From: Streptomyces mobaraensis
GTDB taxonomy: Bacteria; Actinomycetota; Actinomycetes; Streptomycetales; Streptomycetaceae
Reading direction: 5' to 3'
Assembly (NCBI RefSeq): GCF_020099395.1
Contig: NZ_CP083590.1
Span: 5,580,001-5,644,000 of the forward strand
Length of the DNA: 64,000 bases
Part shown: one piece after another, positions 18,205 to 27,360 of the stretch
How the letters are laid out: every line of letters begins with the position of its first letter
Position numbering within the stretch: the stretch's first letter is position 1
Translations under genes and position numbers: made by a program
The notes under the pieces: generated by a model
Told to the model about the DNA's origin: nothing
Database searches by the model: none
What the model saw: only the letters and a program-made list of their open reading frames with translations

Positions 18205-19626
18205 ATGCACGCCGACCACGTCCACGCCACCGCGGGCCCGCCCGGCGCCTGGACGGCCCTGCGCGGGCCCTCCGCGCGCCCCCGGTCCGCCCGCCCGTCC
18301 GGCGCCGCCCCGGCCCGCGGGGCGGCGGGCAGACGCCCGGCCACGGGCTCCCCGCGCGGCGGCCCGCCGCGCGGCCGGCTCCCCGGCGGCCCGGGCGGGC
18401 TGCGCGCCCTGCACGCCCGCGCGCGCCGCGCCTGGGACCGGCCCCTGACGGCGTACTACCTCGTCCTCGGCGGCTCGCTGCTGATCACCGTGCTGGGCCT
18501 GGTGATGGTCTACTCGGCCTCCCAGATCAAGGCCCTGCAGAGCGGGCTGGCCCCCACGTACTTCTTCCGCAAGCAGCTCCTCGCCGCCGCCATCGGCACC
18601 GTCCTGCTGCTGGTGGCCGCCCGGCTGCCGGTGAAGGTGCTGCGGGCGCTCGCCTACCCGCTGCTCGCCGTGTCGGCGTTCCTGCTGGTCCTGGTCCAGG
18701 TGCCGGGCATCGGCGAGACCATCAACGGCAACACCAACTGGATCTCCCTCGGCGGCCCCTTCCAGGCCCAGCCCAGCGAGTTCGCCAAGCTGGCCCTGGT
18801 GCTCTGGGGCGCCGACCTGCTGGCCCGCAAGCAGCAGAAGAAGCTGCTCACCCAGTGGAAGCACCTGCTGGTGCCGCTGGTGCCCGTCACCTTCGTGCTG
18901 CTCGGCCTGATCATGGTCGGCGGTGACATGGGCACCACCGTGGTGCTCACCTTCGTCCTGTTCGGCCTGCTCTGGGTGGCCGGCGCCCCCACCCGGCTGT
19001 TCGCCGGGGTGATCGGTGTCACAGGCGCGCTCGCCGTCCTGTTCATCAAGACCAGCGCCAACCGGATGTCCCGCCTGGACTGCATCGGCGCCACCGACCC
19101 GGGCGCCAACGACCAGTGCTGGCAGGCCGTGCACGGAATCTACGCTTTGGCCAACGGCGGCTGGTTCGGTGCCGGACTGGGTGCCAGCGTCGAAAAATGG
19201 GGCGAACTGCCCGAGCCCCACACCGACTTCATCTTCGCGATCACCGGCGAGGAGCTGGGCCTGGCGGGGACGCTGTCGGTCCTCGCCCTCTTCGCGGCTC
19301 TAGGCTATGCGGGTATCCGCGTGGCCGGACGCACGGAGGACCCCTTCGTGAGGTACGCCGCGGGAGCGGTGACCACCTGGATCACGGCCCAGGCCGTGGT
19401 CAACATCGGTGCGGTGCTCGGCCTGCTGCCGATCGCCGGTGTGCCGCTCCCGCTGTTCTCCTACGGAGGGTCCGCCCTGCTGCCGACCATGTTCGCCATC
19501 GGGCTCCTGATCGCCTTCGCGCGCGACGAACCCGGTGCGCGGGCGGCGCTGGCCATGCGGCAGCCTGGGGTGAGATGGAAGACGATGAGACGGCGCGTCA
19601 AGAAGCGGCCGTCCGGAGAGCGGTGA
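18205..19626 (+). CDS. ftsW: Division SEDS glycosyltransferase FtsW
   Basis: A 473-residue protein of the FtsW/RodA/SpoVE family, the septal peptidoglycan polymerase that works with FtsI. A long Pro/Arg/Gly-rich cytoplasmic N terminus (about 80 residues) precedes ten membrane helices. Family motifs include GLVMVYSAS, QPSEFAKLALVLW, ITGEELGLAGTL and the C-terminal PLFSYGGSALLPTM. ATG 18205 follows GGAGGGG at 18192-18198. The basic extension is longer than in most non-actinobacterial FtsW proteins. Confidence 0.95.
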   Translation: MHADHVHATAGPPGAWTALRGPSARPRSARPSGAAPARGAAGRRPATGSPRGGPPRGRLPGGPGGLRALHARARRAWDRPLTAYYLVLGGSLLITVLGLVMVYSASQIKALQSGLAPTYFFRKQLLAAAIGTVLLLVAARLPVKVLRALAYPLLAVSAFLLVLVQVPGIGETINGNTNWISLGGPFQAQPSEFAKLALVLWGADLLARKQQKKLLTQWKHLLVPLVPVTFVLLGLIMVGGDMGTTVVLTFVLFGLLWVAGAPTRLFAGVIGVTGALAVLFIKTSANRMSRLDCIGATDPGANDQCWQAVHGIYALANGGWFGAGLGASVEKWGELPEPHTDFIFAITGEELGLAGTLSVLALFAALGYAGIRVAGRTEDPFVRYAAGAVTTWITAQAVVNIGAVLGLLPIAGVPLPLFSYGGSALLPTMFAIGLLIAFARDEPGARAALAMRQPGVRWKTMRRRVKKRPSGER

Positions 19627-19632
19627 ATTTCG

Positions 19633-20724
19633 GTGCATGTCGTACTCGCCGGCGGGGGGACCGCCGGCCACATCGAGCCCGCGCTCGCCCTCGCGGACGC
19701 CCTGCGCAGGCAGGACCCGACCGTGGGGATCACGGCGCTCGGCACGGAGCGCGGGCTGGAGACCCGGCTCGTGCCCGAGCGGGGCTATGAGCTGGGCCTG
19801 ATCCCGGCGGTGCCGCTGCCCCGCAAGCCCACGCCCGAGCTGATCACCGTGCCCGGGCGGCTGCGCGGCACCATCAAGGCCGCCGAGCAGATCCTGGAGC
19901 GCACCAAGGCCGACTGCGTGGTCGGCTTCGGCGGCTATGTGGCGCTCCCCGGCTACCTGGCCGCCAAGCGGCTCGGCGTGCCGATCATCGTCCACGAGGC
20001 CAACGCCCGCCCCGGCCTGGCCAACAAGATCGGCTCGCGCTACGCGGCCGGCGTCGCGGTGTCCACCCCGGACAGCAAGCTGCGCAACGCCCGTTACGTG
20101 GGCATCCCGCTGCGCCGCACGATCGCCACCCTGGACCGGGCGGCCCTGCGCTGGGAAGCGCGCGCCGCGTTCGGCCTGGAGCCGAACATGCCGACCCTGC
20201 TGGTCTCGGGCGGCTCCCAGGGCGCCCGCCGGCTGAACGAGGTCGTCCAGGCGGTCGCCCCGTCGCTGCAGCGCTCGGGCATCCAGATCCTGCACGCGGT
20301 CGGCCCGAAGAACGACGTGCCGCATGTCGACAACATGCCCGGTATGCCGCCTTACATCCCGGTATCGTATGTGGATCGCATGGACCTCGCGTACGCCGCG
20401 GCCGACATGATGCTCTGCCGCGCGGGCGCGATGACCGTCGCCGAACTCTCCGCCGTCGGGCTCCCGGCCGCCTACGTCCCGCTGCCCATCGGCAACGGCG
20501 AACAGCGGCTCAACGCCCAGCCGGTGGTCAAGGCGGGCGGCGGACTGCTGGTCGACGACGCCGAGCTGAGCCCGGAGTGGATCCACCACAACGTGCTCCC
20601 GGTCCTCAGCGACCCGCAGCGGCTGTACGACATGTCCCGCGCCGCCGCCGAGTTCGGCCGCCGGGACGCCGACGAGCTGCTCGTCGGCATGGTCTACGAG
20701 GCGATCGCCGCCCGCAGGGGCTGA
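19633..20724 (+). CDS. murG: Lipid II synthase MurG
   Basis: A 363-residue GT28 glycosyltransferase that adds GlcNAc to lipid I at the inner membrane face. Glycine-rich loops VVLAGGGTAGHIEPALALA and LLVSGGSQGARRLNE, the HEANARPGLANK segment and the sugar-nucleotide motif CRAGAMTVAELSAVGLPA are diagnostic. GTG 19633 lies six bases after the ftsW stop. Its length is normal for the family. Confidence 0.96.
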   Translation: MHVVLAGGGTAGHIEPALALADALRRQDPTVGITALGTERGLETRLVPERGYELGLIPAVPLPRKPTPELITVPGRLRGTIKAAEQILERTKADCVVGFGGYVALPGYLAAKRLGVPIIVHEANARPGLANKIGSRYAAGVAVSTPDSKLRNARYVGIPLRRTIATLDRAALRWEARAAFGLEPNMPTLLVSGGSQGARRLNEVVQAVAPSLQRSGIQILHAVGPKNDVPHVDNMPGMPPYIPVSYVDRMDLAYAAADMMLCRAGAMTVAELSAVGLPAAYVPLPIGNGEQRLNAQPVVKAGGGLLVDDAELSPEWIHHNVLPVLSDPQRLYDMSRAAAEFGRRDADELLVGMVYEAIAARRG

Positions 20725-20748
20725 CGTCGCGGCAGGAGGCTGGGAAGC

Positions 20749-21630
20749 GTGGCCGGACCGACGACCGCCCGGCGCGGTGACGAACGGAACCGTAAGCCGA
20801 AGCGGAAGTCGCCGGCCGGCTCCTCCCAGGCTCCCAAGAAGGGCGGGAAAAAAGGCGGAAAAGAGGGCGGAAAGCCCAAGTCCGCCGCGACGGCGGGGGC
20901 CCGCACGGGCCTCCGCCGCCTGCTGCCCCGCCGCTCCCGCCTGGTCTTCTGGACGGTCGCGGCCGTCCTGCTCGGCGCCGGCGCCGGCTGGGTCCTCTAC
21001 GGCTCCGGCTGGCTGCGCGCCACCCGCGTGGACGTGGACGGCGTCGAGGTGCTCTCCGCCGCCGAGGTGCGCGAGGCCGCGGCCGTCCCGCTCGGCGACC
21101 CGCTGATCTCCGTCGACACCGACGCCATCGCCGCCCGGCTGCGCGCACGGCTGCCCCGGATCGAGTCCGTCGACGTCTCCCGGGACTGGCCGCACGGCGT
21201 CGCCGTCGAGGTGACGGAGCGCCAGCCGCGGGCGATCGTCGAAAAGGACGGCAAGTTCGTCGAGATCGACGGCTCCGGAGTGCGGTTCGCCACAGTCGAC
21301 CGGCCGCCCGCCAAGGTGCCGCGGCTGGTGATGGAGGCCCCGGCGGACGCTCCGAGCACCCGCCGGTTCGGGCGCCCCCGTCTCGAACGCGAGGGCGTGC
21401 GCGCCGCCGCCGCGCTCCCGTCCGACGTGCGCCGCGACACCCGCGTGATCCGGGTACGCTCATACGATTCGATCATCATGGAGCTGACGGGTGGTCGGAC
21501 CGTCGTCTGGGGCAGCGGTGAACGGGGTGACGCGAAGGCCCGTTCGCTCACCGCCCTGATGAAGGCGGCGCGCGGGGCGGACCACTTCGACGTGAGCGCC
21601 CCGGGCGCCCCTGCCGCGTCGGGGAGTTGA
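20749..21630 (+). CDS. ftsQ: Cell division protein FtsQ (POTRA domain)
   Basis: A 293-residue bitopic divisome protein. It has a long Lys-rich cytoplasmic N terminus (KKGGKKGGKEGGK, about residues 25-40), one membrane helix (LVFWTVAAVLLGAGAGWVLY, about 64-84), then a POTRA domain beginning WLRATRVDVDGVEVLSAAEV and an FtsQ domain. GTG 20749 has an AGGAGG site upstream (20733-20738). Known from the family to link FtsL/DivIC to the Z-ring machinery. Confidence 0.93.
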   Translation: MAGPTTARRGDERNRKPKRKSPAGSSQAPKKGGKKGGKEGGKPKSAATAGARTGLRRLLPRRSRLVFWTVAAVLLGAGAGWVLYGSGWLRATRVDVDGVEVLSAAEVREAAAVPLGDPLISVDTDAIAARLRARLPRIESVDVSRDWPHGVAVEVTERQPRAIVEKDGKFVEIDGSGVRFATVDRPPAKVPRLVMEAPADAPSTRRFGRPRLEREGVRAAAALPSDVRRDTRVIRVRSYDSIIMELTGGRTVVWGSGERGDAKARSLTALMKAARGADHFDVSAPGAPAASGS

Positions 21631-21870
21631 CGGCGGCCCGGAGCTGGCAGCACCCTGGTTGGCTACGCCTATGGGTGATCACATAGGGTGAAAAGAAAAA
21701 CGGGAGGTTCGGCGTGTTCGTTGAACACGCGCCACTTGTCGACTTAGTGTCCTGTTCCGAGAACCCAGGGAACAGTGGCACGGGTAACCCTAAACTTCAA
21801 CGTTAGGGTTCGGGTTGGCATTGCGAACCGTCCCCCAGGCATACGTAACTCGAGGCGAGAGGCCTTCGAC
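21631..21870 (+). promoter_or_regulatory. ftsZ promoter region with several dyads
   Basis: This 240-bp gap carries signals expected of the developmentally controlled Streptomyces ftsZ. A good promoter candidate is TTGAAC (21721-21726), 18 bases, TAGTGT (21745-21750). A GACAC box of the type bound by WhiA lies on the minus strand at 21747-21751, overlapping that -10. Dyads seen: GTGATCAC (21675-21682) inside CCTATG...CATAGG; GCGTGTTC/GAACACGC (21712-21730); AACCCTAA/TTAGGGTT (21786-21793, 21803-21810). A second weak promoter (TTGCGA 21821, GTAACT 21845) lies close to the start. Which sites are used is not shown by sequence. Confidence 0.55.
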
Positions 21871-23105
<1,235 letters not shown>

Positions 23106-23109
<4 letters not shown>

Positions 23110-23924
23110 CCGGGCAGGACGTGACCCCGGTGATAGGAAACCCGGCCCCGGACACCAGGGGACGGCCACACGTGGCACACGAGAGCGGCGCGCACTTCGC
23201 CTTCACCGACCGGTGGGGCGGGGTGAGCGCCGCTCCGTATGCGGAGCTCAACCTGGGCGGCGCGGTCGGCGACGACCCCGCCGCCGTCCGGGCCAACCGG
23301 GAGCGGGCGGCCCGGTCGCTCGGCATCGACCCGGCGGCGGTCGTCTGGATGCACCAGGTGCACGGCCGGGACGTGGCCGTGGTCGACGGGCCCTGGGGCC
23401 CCGACGACGAGATCCCCGCGGTGGACGCGGTGGTGACGGACCGCCGGGGGCTCGCCCTCGCGGTGCTGACCGCCGACTGCACCCCCGTCCTGCTGGCCGA
23501 CCCGGTCGCCGGGATCACGGGCGCGGCCCACGCCGGCCGCCCCGGCCTGGTGGCAGGAGTGGTGCCCGCGGTGGTCGAGGCGATGACCGGACTCGGCGCC
23601 GACCCGGCCCGGACGGTCGCGTGGATCGGCCCGTCGGTCTGTGGCGGCTGCTACGAGGTGCCGGAGGCCATGCGGGCCGACGTCACCGCGGTGGTGCCCG
23701 AGGCGTGGGCCACCACCCGGTGGGGCACCCCGGCCGTGGACGTGGCCGCCGGGGTCCGGGCGCAGCTCGTCCGAATGGGCGTCAGCCTCGCGGGGCAGTC
23801 GGACGTTTGCACGATGGAATCGGCGGACCACTTCTCCTACCGGCGCGACCGCGTGACCGGACGGCTCGCCAGTTATGTGTGGCTCGGCGACGACCGCGCC
23901 GGGGAAGGAGGGGACGGTCGATGA
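23106..23924 (+). CDS. pgeF: YlmD/PgeF-family purine nucleoside phosphorylase-like protein (laccase domain)
   Basis: A 272-residue Cu-oxidase_4 (DUF152) protein. Conserved metal-site motifs are [32 protein letters not shown] and [13 protein letters not shown]. Members of this family have been described as purine nucleoside phosphorylases/adenosine deaminases (YlmD/YfiH) and as a peptidoglycan editing factor (PgeF). GTG 23106 overlaps the ftsZ stop by 4 nt; in-frame GTGs at 23121 and 23172 are possible alternatives. The HAGWRG motif common elsewhere reads HAGRPG here. Confidence 0.85.
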
Positions 23925-24652
23925 CGGACCGCAGGACGCAATTGGCCGGCAACCTCGCCCGGGTGGAGGAACGTATCGCCCGCGCCTGTGCGGCGGTGGG
24001 CCGAAAGCGTGACGAGGTGACCCTGATCGTGGTCACCAAGACCTATCCCGCGAGCGACGTCCGGCTGCTCGCGGAACTGGGGGTCCGTCACGTCGCCGAG
24101 AACCGCGACCAGGACGCGGCGCCGAAAGCCGCGGAATGTGTGGATCTGCCGCTCACCTGGCACTTCGTCGGTCAATTGCAGACAAACAAAGTGAAAAGCG
24201 TGGTGAATTATGCCGACGTGGTGCACTCCATTGACCGGTTGAGACTGGTCACCGCGCTTTCCGCCGCCGCGGTACGGAAAGGCCGGGGTCCCGGACGGGA
24301 AATCGGCTGCCTGATCCAGGTGGCCCTCGACGCGGAGTCGGGCGACGGCGTCGGCCGCGGCGGCGTCGCGCCGGACGGGGTGGCGGCCCTCGCCGACGCC
24401 CTGGCCGAGGCCGAGGGGCTGCGCCCGGCGGGGCTGATGACGGTCGCTCCGCTGGCCGGGCCCTACGCGGGCCGCCCCCGGGCGGCCTTCGAGCGGCTGC
24501 GGGAAATCGCAACGGACCTGCGCGCGGCGCATCCGGCTGCGAACATGGTGTCCGCGGGAATGAGCGCGGATCTGGAGGACGCCGTGGCGGCGGGTGCGAC
24601 ACATGTACGCGTCGGCACAGCGGTACTCGGAGACCGACCCGGCCTCGGGTAA
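23921..24652 (+). CDS. yggS: YggS/PLPBP pyridoxal phosphate homeostasis protein
   Basis: A 243-residue PLP-binding alpha/beta-barrel protein. The PLP lysine lies in [13 protein letters not shown]. The conserved [15 protein letters not shown] and [16 protein letters not shown] blocks are present; the usual GENR-type motif reads AENRDQDA. YggS proteins control PLP and amino-acid pools without known catalysis. ATG 23921 overlaps the preceding stop by 4 nt. The usual yggS-sepF-yggT order of Gram-positive division clusters is kept. Confidence 0.92.
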   Translation: MTDRRTQLAGNLARVEERIARACAAVGRKRDEVTLIVVTKTYPASDVRLLAELGVRHVAENRDQDAAPKAAECVDLPLTWHFVGQLQTNKVKSVVNYADVVHSIDRLRLVTALSAAAVRKGRGPGREIGCLIQVALDAESGDGVGRGGVAPDGVAALADALAEAEGLRPAGLMTVAPLAGPYAGRPRAAFERLREIATDLRAAHPAANMVSAGMSADLEDAVAAGATHVRVGTAVLGDRPGLG

Positions 24653-24716
24653 CGTCGCCAAGAGTCGGACCACAGCACAAAATATGGTCATTCCCGTCAA
24701 AAGGCGGGCGGACCAA

Positions 24717-24748
24717 GTGGATCCAGCGCCGTTGAGGAGCCGATCCAC
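24717..24748 (+). promoter_or_regulatory. Hairpin just upstream of sepF
   Basis: Perfect 7-bp inverted repeat GTGGATC (24717-24723) / GATCCAC (24742-24748) with an 18-base loop, ending nine bases before the sepF ribosome binding site. It lies in the 118-bp yggS-sepF gap. It could be an operator or an RNA hairpin. No function can be assigned from sequence. Confidence 0.35.
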
Positions 24749-24770
24749 CACAGAGCGGAGGACGCAGAGA

Positions 24771-25382
24771 ATGGCCGGCGCGATGCGCAAGATGGCGGTC
24801 TACCTCGGCCTCGTGGAGGACGATGGGTACGACGGCCGGGGATTCGATCCCGATGACGAGTTCGAGCCCGAGCCGGAGCCCGACCGGCGCCGGCAGCAGC
24901 ACCAGCAACACCAGGCTCAGCAGACGCAACCGGACGAACCGGTACGGGTCGCCCAGCCTCCGGCACAGCGCGAACCGGCTCCGCTGACAGCGGAAACGGG
25001 ACGACCCGCCCGAATCGCCCCCGTGTCGTCCATCACACCCGAACGCCACTCCCTGGAGAAGAACGCACCGGTGATCATGCCCAAAGTCGTGTCCGAGCGG
25101 GAGCCTTACCGCATCACGACATTGCACCCTCGGACCTACAACGAGGCCCGTACCATCGGGGAACACTTCCGTGAAGGCACCCCGGTGATCATGAATCTGA
25201 CCGAGATGGACGACACCGACGCGAAGCGACTTGTCGACTTCGCCGCGGGTCTGGTCTTCGGCCTCCACGGCAGCATCGAACGGGTGACGCAGAAGGTGTT
25301 CCTGCTGTCTCCTGCTAACGTCGATGTCACGGCGGAGGACAAGGCCCGCATCGCAGAGGGCGGGTTCTTCAACCAGAGCTAG
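24771..25382 (+). CDS. sepF: Cell division protein SepF
   Basis: A 203-residue Z-ring membrane anchor. It opens with [18 protein letters not shown], an amphipathic helix predicted to bind membrane. A disordered Glu/Gln/Arg-rich linker (about residues 20-90) follows, then the SepF core (about 105-190: RPYNEA-type [51 protein letters not shown]). ATG 24771 follows GGAGGA. It tethers FtsZ through the FtsZ C-terminal peptide; actinobacteria lack FtsA, so SepF is the main anchor. Confidence 0.94.
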   Translation: MAGAMRKMAVYLGLVEDDGYDGRGFDPDDEFEPEPEPDRRRQQHQQHQAQQTQPDEPVRVAQPPAQREPAPLTAETGRPARIAPVSSITPERHSLEKNAPVIMPKVVSEREPYRITTLHPRTYNEARTIGEHFREGTPVIMNLTEMDDTDAKRLVDFAAGLVFGLHGSIERVTQKVFLLSPANVDVTAEDKARIAEGGFFNQS

Positions 25383-25454
25383 AGACGCACAATCAGGCAA
25401 TGCCGGTGAGAGACGGTCAATAGGCCGGGCACAAGGGGAGAGGGAAGCGCGAGG

Positions 25455-25739
25455 ATGGACATCGCACGGCAGGTGGTCTACATCGCGCTGTACGTCTTCC
25501 TCATCGTGCTCATCTTCCGGTTGGTGATGGATTACGTCTTCCAGTTCGCCCGCTCGTGGCAACCCGGTAAGGCGATGGTGGTCGTCCTTGAGGCCACCTA
25601 CACTGTCACCGATCCGCCACTCAAGCTTCTGCGGCGGTTCATCCCGCCGCTGCGTCTCGGGGGCGTGGCGCTCGACCTGTCCTTCTTCGTACTGATGATC
25701 ATCGTCTACATCCTGATCACCGTCGTGGAGCGGCTGTGA
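25455..25739 (+). CDS. YggT/YlmG family membrane protein
   Basis: A 94-residue integral membrane protein with two hydrophobic segments (residues 7-28 and 70-90) and the family motif between them, TVTDPPLKLLRRFIPPLRLGG. YggT proteins sit next to sepF and divIVA in Gram-positive bacteria and their plastid relatives affect nucleoid and division-site organisation. The molecular function is unknown. ATG 25455 is preceded by GGGAAGCGCGAGG. Confidence 0.9.
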   Translation: MDIARQVVYIALYVFLIVLIFRLVMDYVFQFARSWQPGKAMVVVLEATYTVTDPPLKLLRRFIPPLRLGGVALDLSFFVLMIIVYILITVVERL

Positions 25740-25800
25740 ACGCGGCTGTGAACGATACGGTCTTGCCGATTGCCGACGACTACGTTGAGGTGAAGAAGAG

Positions 25801-26997
25801 ATGCCGCTGAGCCCCGAGGACGTGCGGAACAAGCAGTTCACGACCGTCCGTCTGCGAGAAGGCTACGACGAGGACGAGGTCGACGCCTTTCTCGACGAGG
25901 TCGAGGCAGAACTGACCCGCCTGCTCCGGGAGAACGAGGACCTGCGCGCCAAGCTGGCGGCAGCGACCCGAGCCGCGGCGCAGAACCAGCAGCAGAACAT
26001 GCGCAAGCCCGAGCCGCAGGACCAACGACCAGGTCCCGGGGCTCCGGTGCCCGCCGCCATATCCGGCCCGCAGCCGGTGCCGCCGAACCAGCAGCAGATG
26101 GGCGGCCCGCCGCAGCTTCCGGGCGGTGCCCCGCAGCTGCCGGCCGGGCCGGGCGGACACGGCCACGGTCCCCAGGGCCCGCACGGCGCGGGTCCGATGG
26201 GACAGAACCCCATGGGCCAGGGCGGCCCGATGGGTGGACCCATGGGCGGTCCCATGGGTCAGGGCGGTCCCGGCCCCATGGGCCAGGGCGGTCCGATGGG
26301 CCAGGGTGGTCCCGGCCCGATGGGCCAGGGCGGTCCGATGGGCGGCCCCGGTCCCCAGATGCAGCAGCCGGGTCAGGGCCCGGGTGGCGACAGCGCCGCC
26401 CGTGTGCTCTCGCTCGCGCAGCAGACGGCCGATCAGGCGATCGCGGAGGCCCGCTCCGAGGCCAACAAGATCGTCGGCGAGGCCCGCAGCCGCGCCGAGG
26501 GCCTGGAGCGGGACGCCCGCGCCAAGGCCGACGCGCTGGAGCGGGACGCGCAGGAGAAGCACCGCGTGGCCATGGGCTCCCTGGAGTCCGCCCGCGCCAC
26601 GCTGGAGCGCAAGGTCGAAGACCTGCGCGGCTTCGAACGCGAGTACCGCACGCGGCTGAAGTCCTACCTGGAGAGCCAGCTGCGCCAGCTGGAGAACCAG
26701 GCGGACGACTCCCTCGCCCCGCCGCGCGCCACCGGCGCCCCGTCGCTGCCGCCGGCCCCCTCCATGAGCGGGTCGATGGCCTCGGCCGGTGCCGGCATGG
26801 GCGGTCACAGCATGGGCGGCAACTCGTCCATGGGCGGCGGCCACGGCCAGTCGTCGGGCAACCCGTCGTACGGCGGGCAGCAGCAGATGTCGCCCGCGAT
26901 GACGCAGCCGATGGCTCCGGTGCGGCCGCAGGGGCCGCAGCCGATGCAGGCGCCTTCGCCGATGCGTGGGTTCCTCATCGACGAGGACGACAACTGA
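25801..26997 (+). CDS. divIVA: Polar growth protein DivIVA (Wag31-like)
   Basis: A 398-residue coiled-coil protein essential for tip growth and branching in Streptomyces. The N-terminal membrane-binding DivIVA domain reads MPLSPEDVRNKQFTTVRLRE, then YDEDEVDAFLDEVEAEL. A Gly/Pro/Gln/Met-rich insert (about residues 60-200) contains short GPMGQGG repeats. A second coiled coil (about 205-300) starts ARVLSLAQQTADQAIAEA, and the C terminus is Gly/Met/Gln-rich. ATG 25801 lies after GAGGTGAAGAAG. The insert and tail are typical of Streptomyces DivIVA and longer than in mycobacterial Wag31. Confidence 0.96.
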   Translation: MPLSPEDVRNKQFTTVRLREGYDEDEVDAFLDEVEAELTRLLRENEDLRAKLAAATRAAAQNQQQNMRKPEPQDQRPGPGAPVPAAISGPQPVPPNQQQMGGPPQLPGGAPQLPAGPGGHGHGPQGPHGAGPMGQNPMGQGGPMGGPMGGPMGQGGPGPMGQGGPMGQGGPGPMGQGGPMGGPGPQMQQPGQGPGGDSAARVLSLAQQTADQAIAEARSEANKIVGEARSRAEGLERDARAKADALERDAQEKHRVAMGSLESARATLERKVEDLRGFEREYRTRLKSYLESQLRQLENQADDSLAPPRATGAPSLPPAPSMSGSMASAGAGMGGHSMGGNSSMGGGHGQSSGNPSYGGQQQMSPAMTQPMAPVRPQGPQPMQAPSPMRGFLIDEDDN

Positions 26998-27040
26998 CGG
27001 CGGCGGGCCGCTGCCGCTGAGCGGTGGTCGTCGCAATCAC

Positions 27041-27081
27041 AACGGGCCGGGCCCCGGGGTATCCCCGGGGCCCGGCCCGTT
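27041..27081 (+). terminator. Strong hairpin downstream of divIVA
   Basis: A perfect 19-bp stem (27041-27059 with 27063-27081) with a TAT loop, about 43 bases after the divIVA stop. No U-tract follows, as is usual for terminators in this GC-rich group. It probably ends the division cluster transcript. Confidence 0.8.
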
Positions 27082-27112
27082 GTCCTGTCGTGTGCATGTA
27101 TGCTGATCGGCA

Positions 27113-27195
27113 GCGCCGGGGTGTGTAGTTCAGTAGGTGGAACGCCTCGATGGCATCTAGGAAGACGGCGGTTCGATTCCGTCCCGCTCCGGCGC
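27113..27195 (+). ncRNA. tRNA-like element, Ala(GGC)-like cloverleaf with abnormal acceptor
   Basis: D arm GTTC/GAAC (27128-27131, 27140-27143) with AGTAGGTG loop; anticodon stem 27145-27149/27157-27161 with one C-T mismatch and loop ATGGCAT (anticodon GGC, 27152-27154); variable AAGAC; T arm GGCGG/CCGTC with TTCGATT loop (27172-27178). Canonical T8, G18-G19, T33, G53-C61 and TTC-A are all present. The normal 7-bp acceptor cannot form. Instead GCGCCGGGG (27113-27121) pairs with CTCCGGCGC (27187-27195), nine pairs, leaving TGTG and CCG unpaired at the junction. No CCA is encoded. A -10-like TATGCT lies at 27099-27104. It could be a tRNA pseudogene or a tRNA-mimic RNA. Confidence 0.6.
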
Positions 27196-27232
27196 GTTGG
27201 CTTTGGTTGGAGAGGGTGGGGCCCCGGTCCCG

Positions 27233-27352
27233 CCCTTTCGCCGTTTCCTGGGGCTGCGCCCCAGACCCCCTTTGTCCTCAAACGCCGGACGGGCTGACTA
27301 ATCAGCCCGTCCGGCGTTTGAGGACAGCGCCCGCAGGGCGCTTTGGTGCGGG
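27233..27352. repeat. Nested palindromic element, copy 2
   Basis: Core arms at 27274-27297 and 27302-27325 are perfect 24-bp inverted repeats identical to copy 1, with spacer CTAA. The left outer part (CGCCCTTTCGCCGTTTCC and a GGGGCTGCGCCCC hairpin) is present. The right outer part is shortened to a GCGCCCGCAGGGCGC hairpin. It sits between the tRNA-like element and the convergent ileS stop at 27361, so a bidirectional terminator role is likely. Confidence 0.8.
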
Positions 27353-27360
27353 GCTCGGGG

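Noticed and set aside
21786..21810. AACCCTAA/TTAGGGTT, telomere-like motif
   Set aside because: A single dyad in the ftsZ promoter; unrelated to telomere function in bacteria.
26200..26360. Short direct repeats resembling a CRISPR or minisatellite
   Set aside because: They encode the GPMGQGG repeats of DivIVA in frame; no spacers or cas genes.
27121..27192. Functional canonical tRNA-Ala(GGC) gene
   Set aside because: The 7-bp acceptor stem has three central mismatches and the discriminator is G, so a normal chargeable tRNA is unlikely; kept only as a tRNA-like element.
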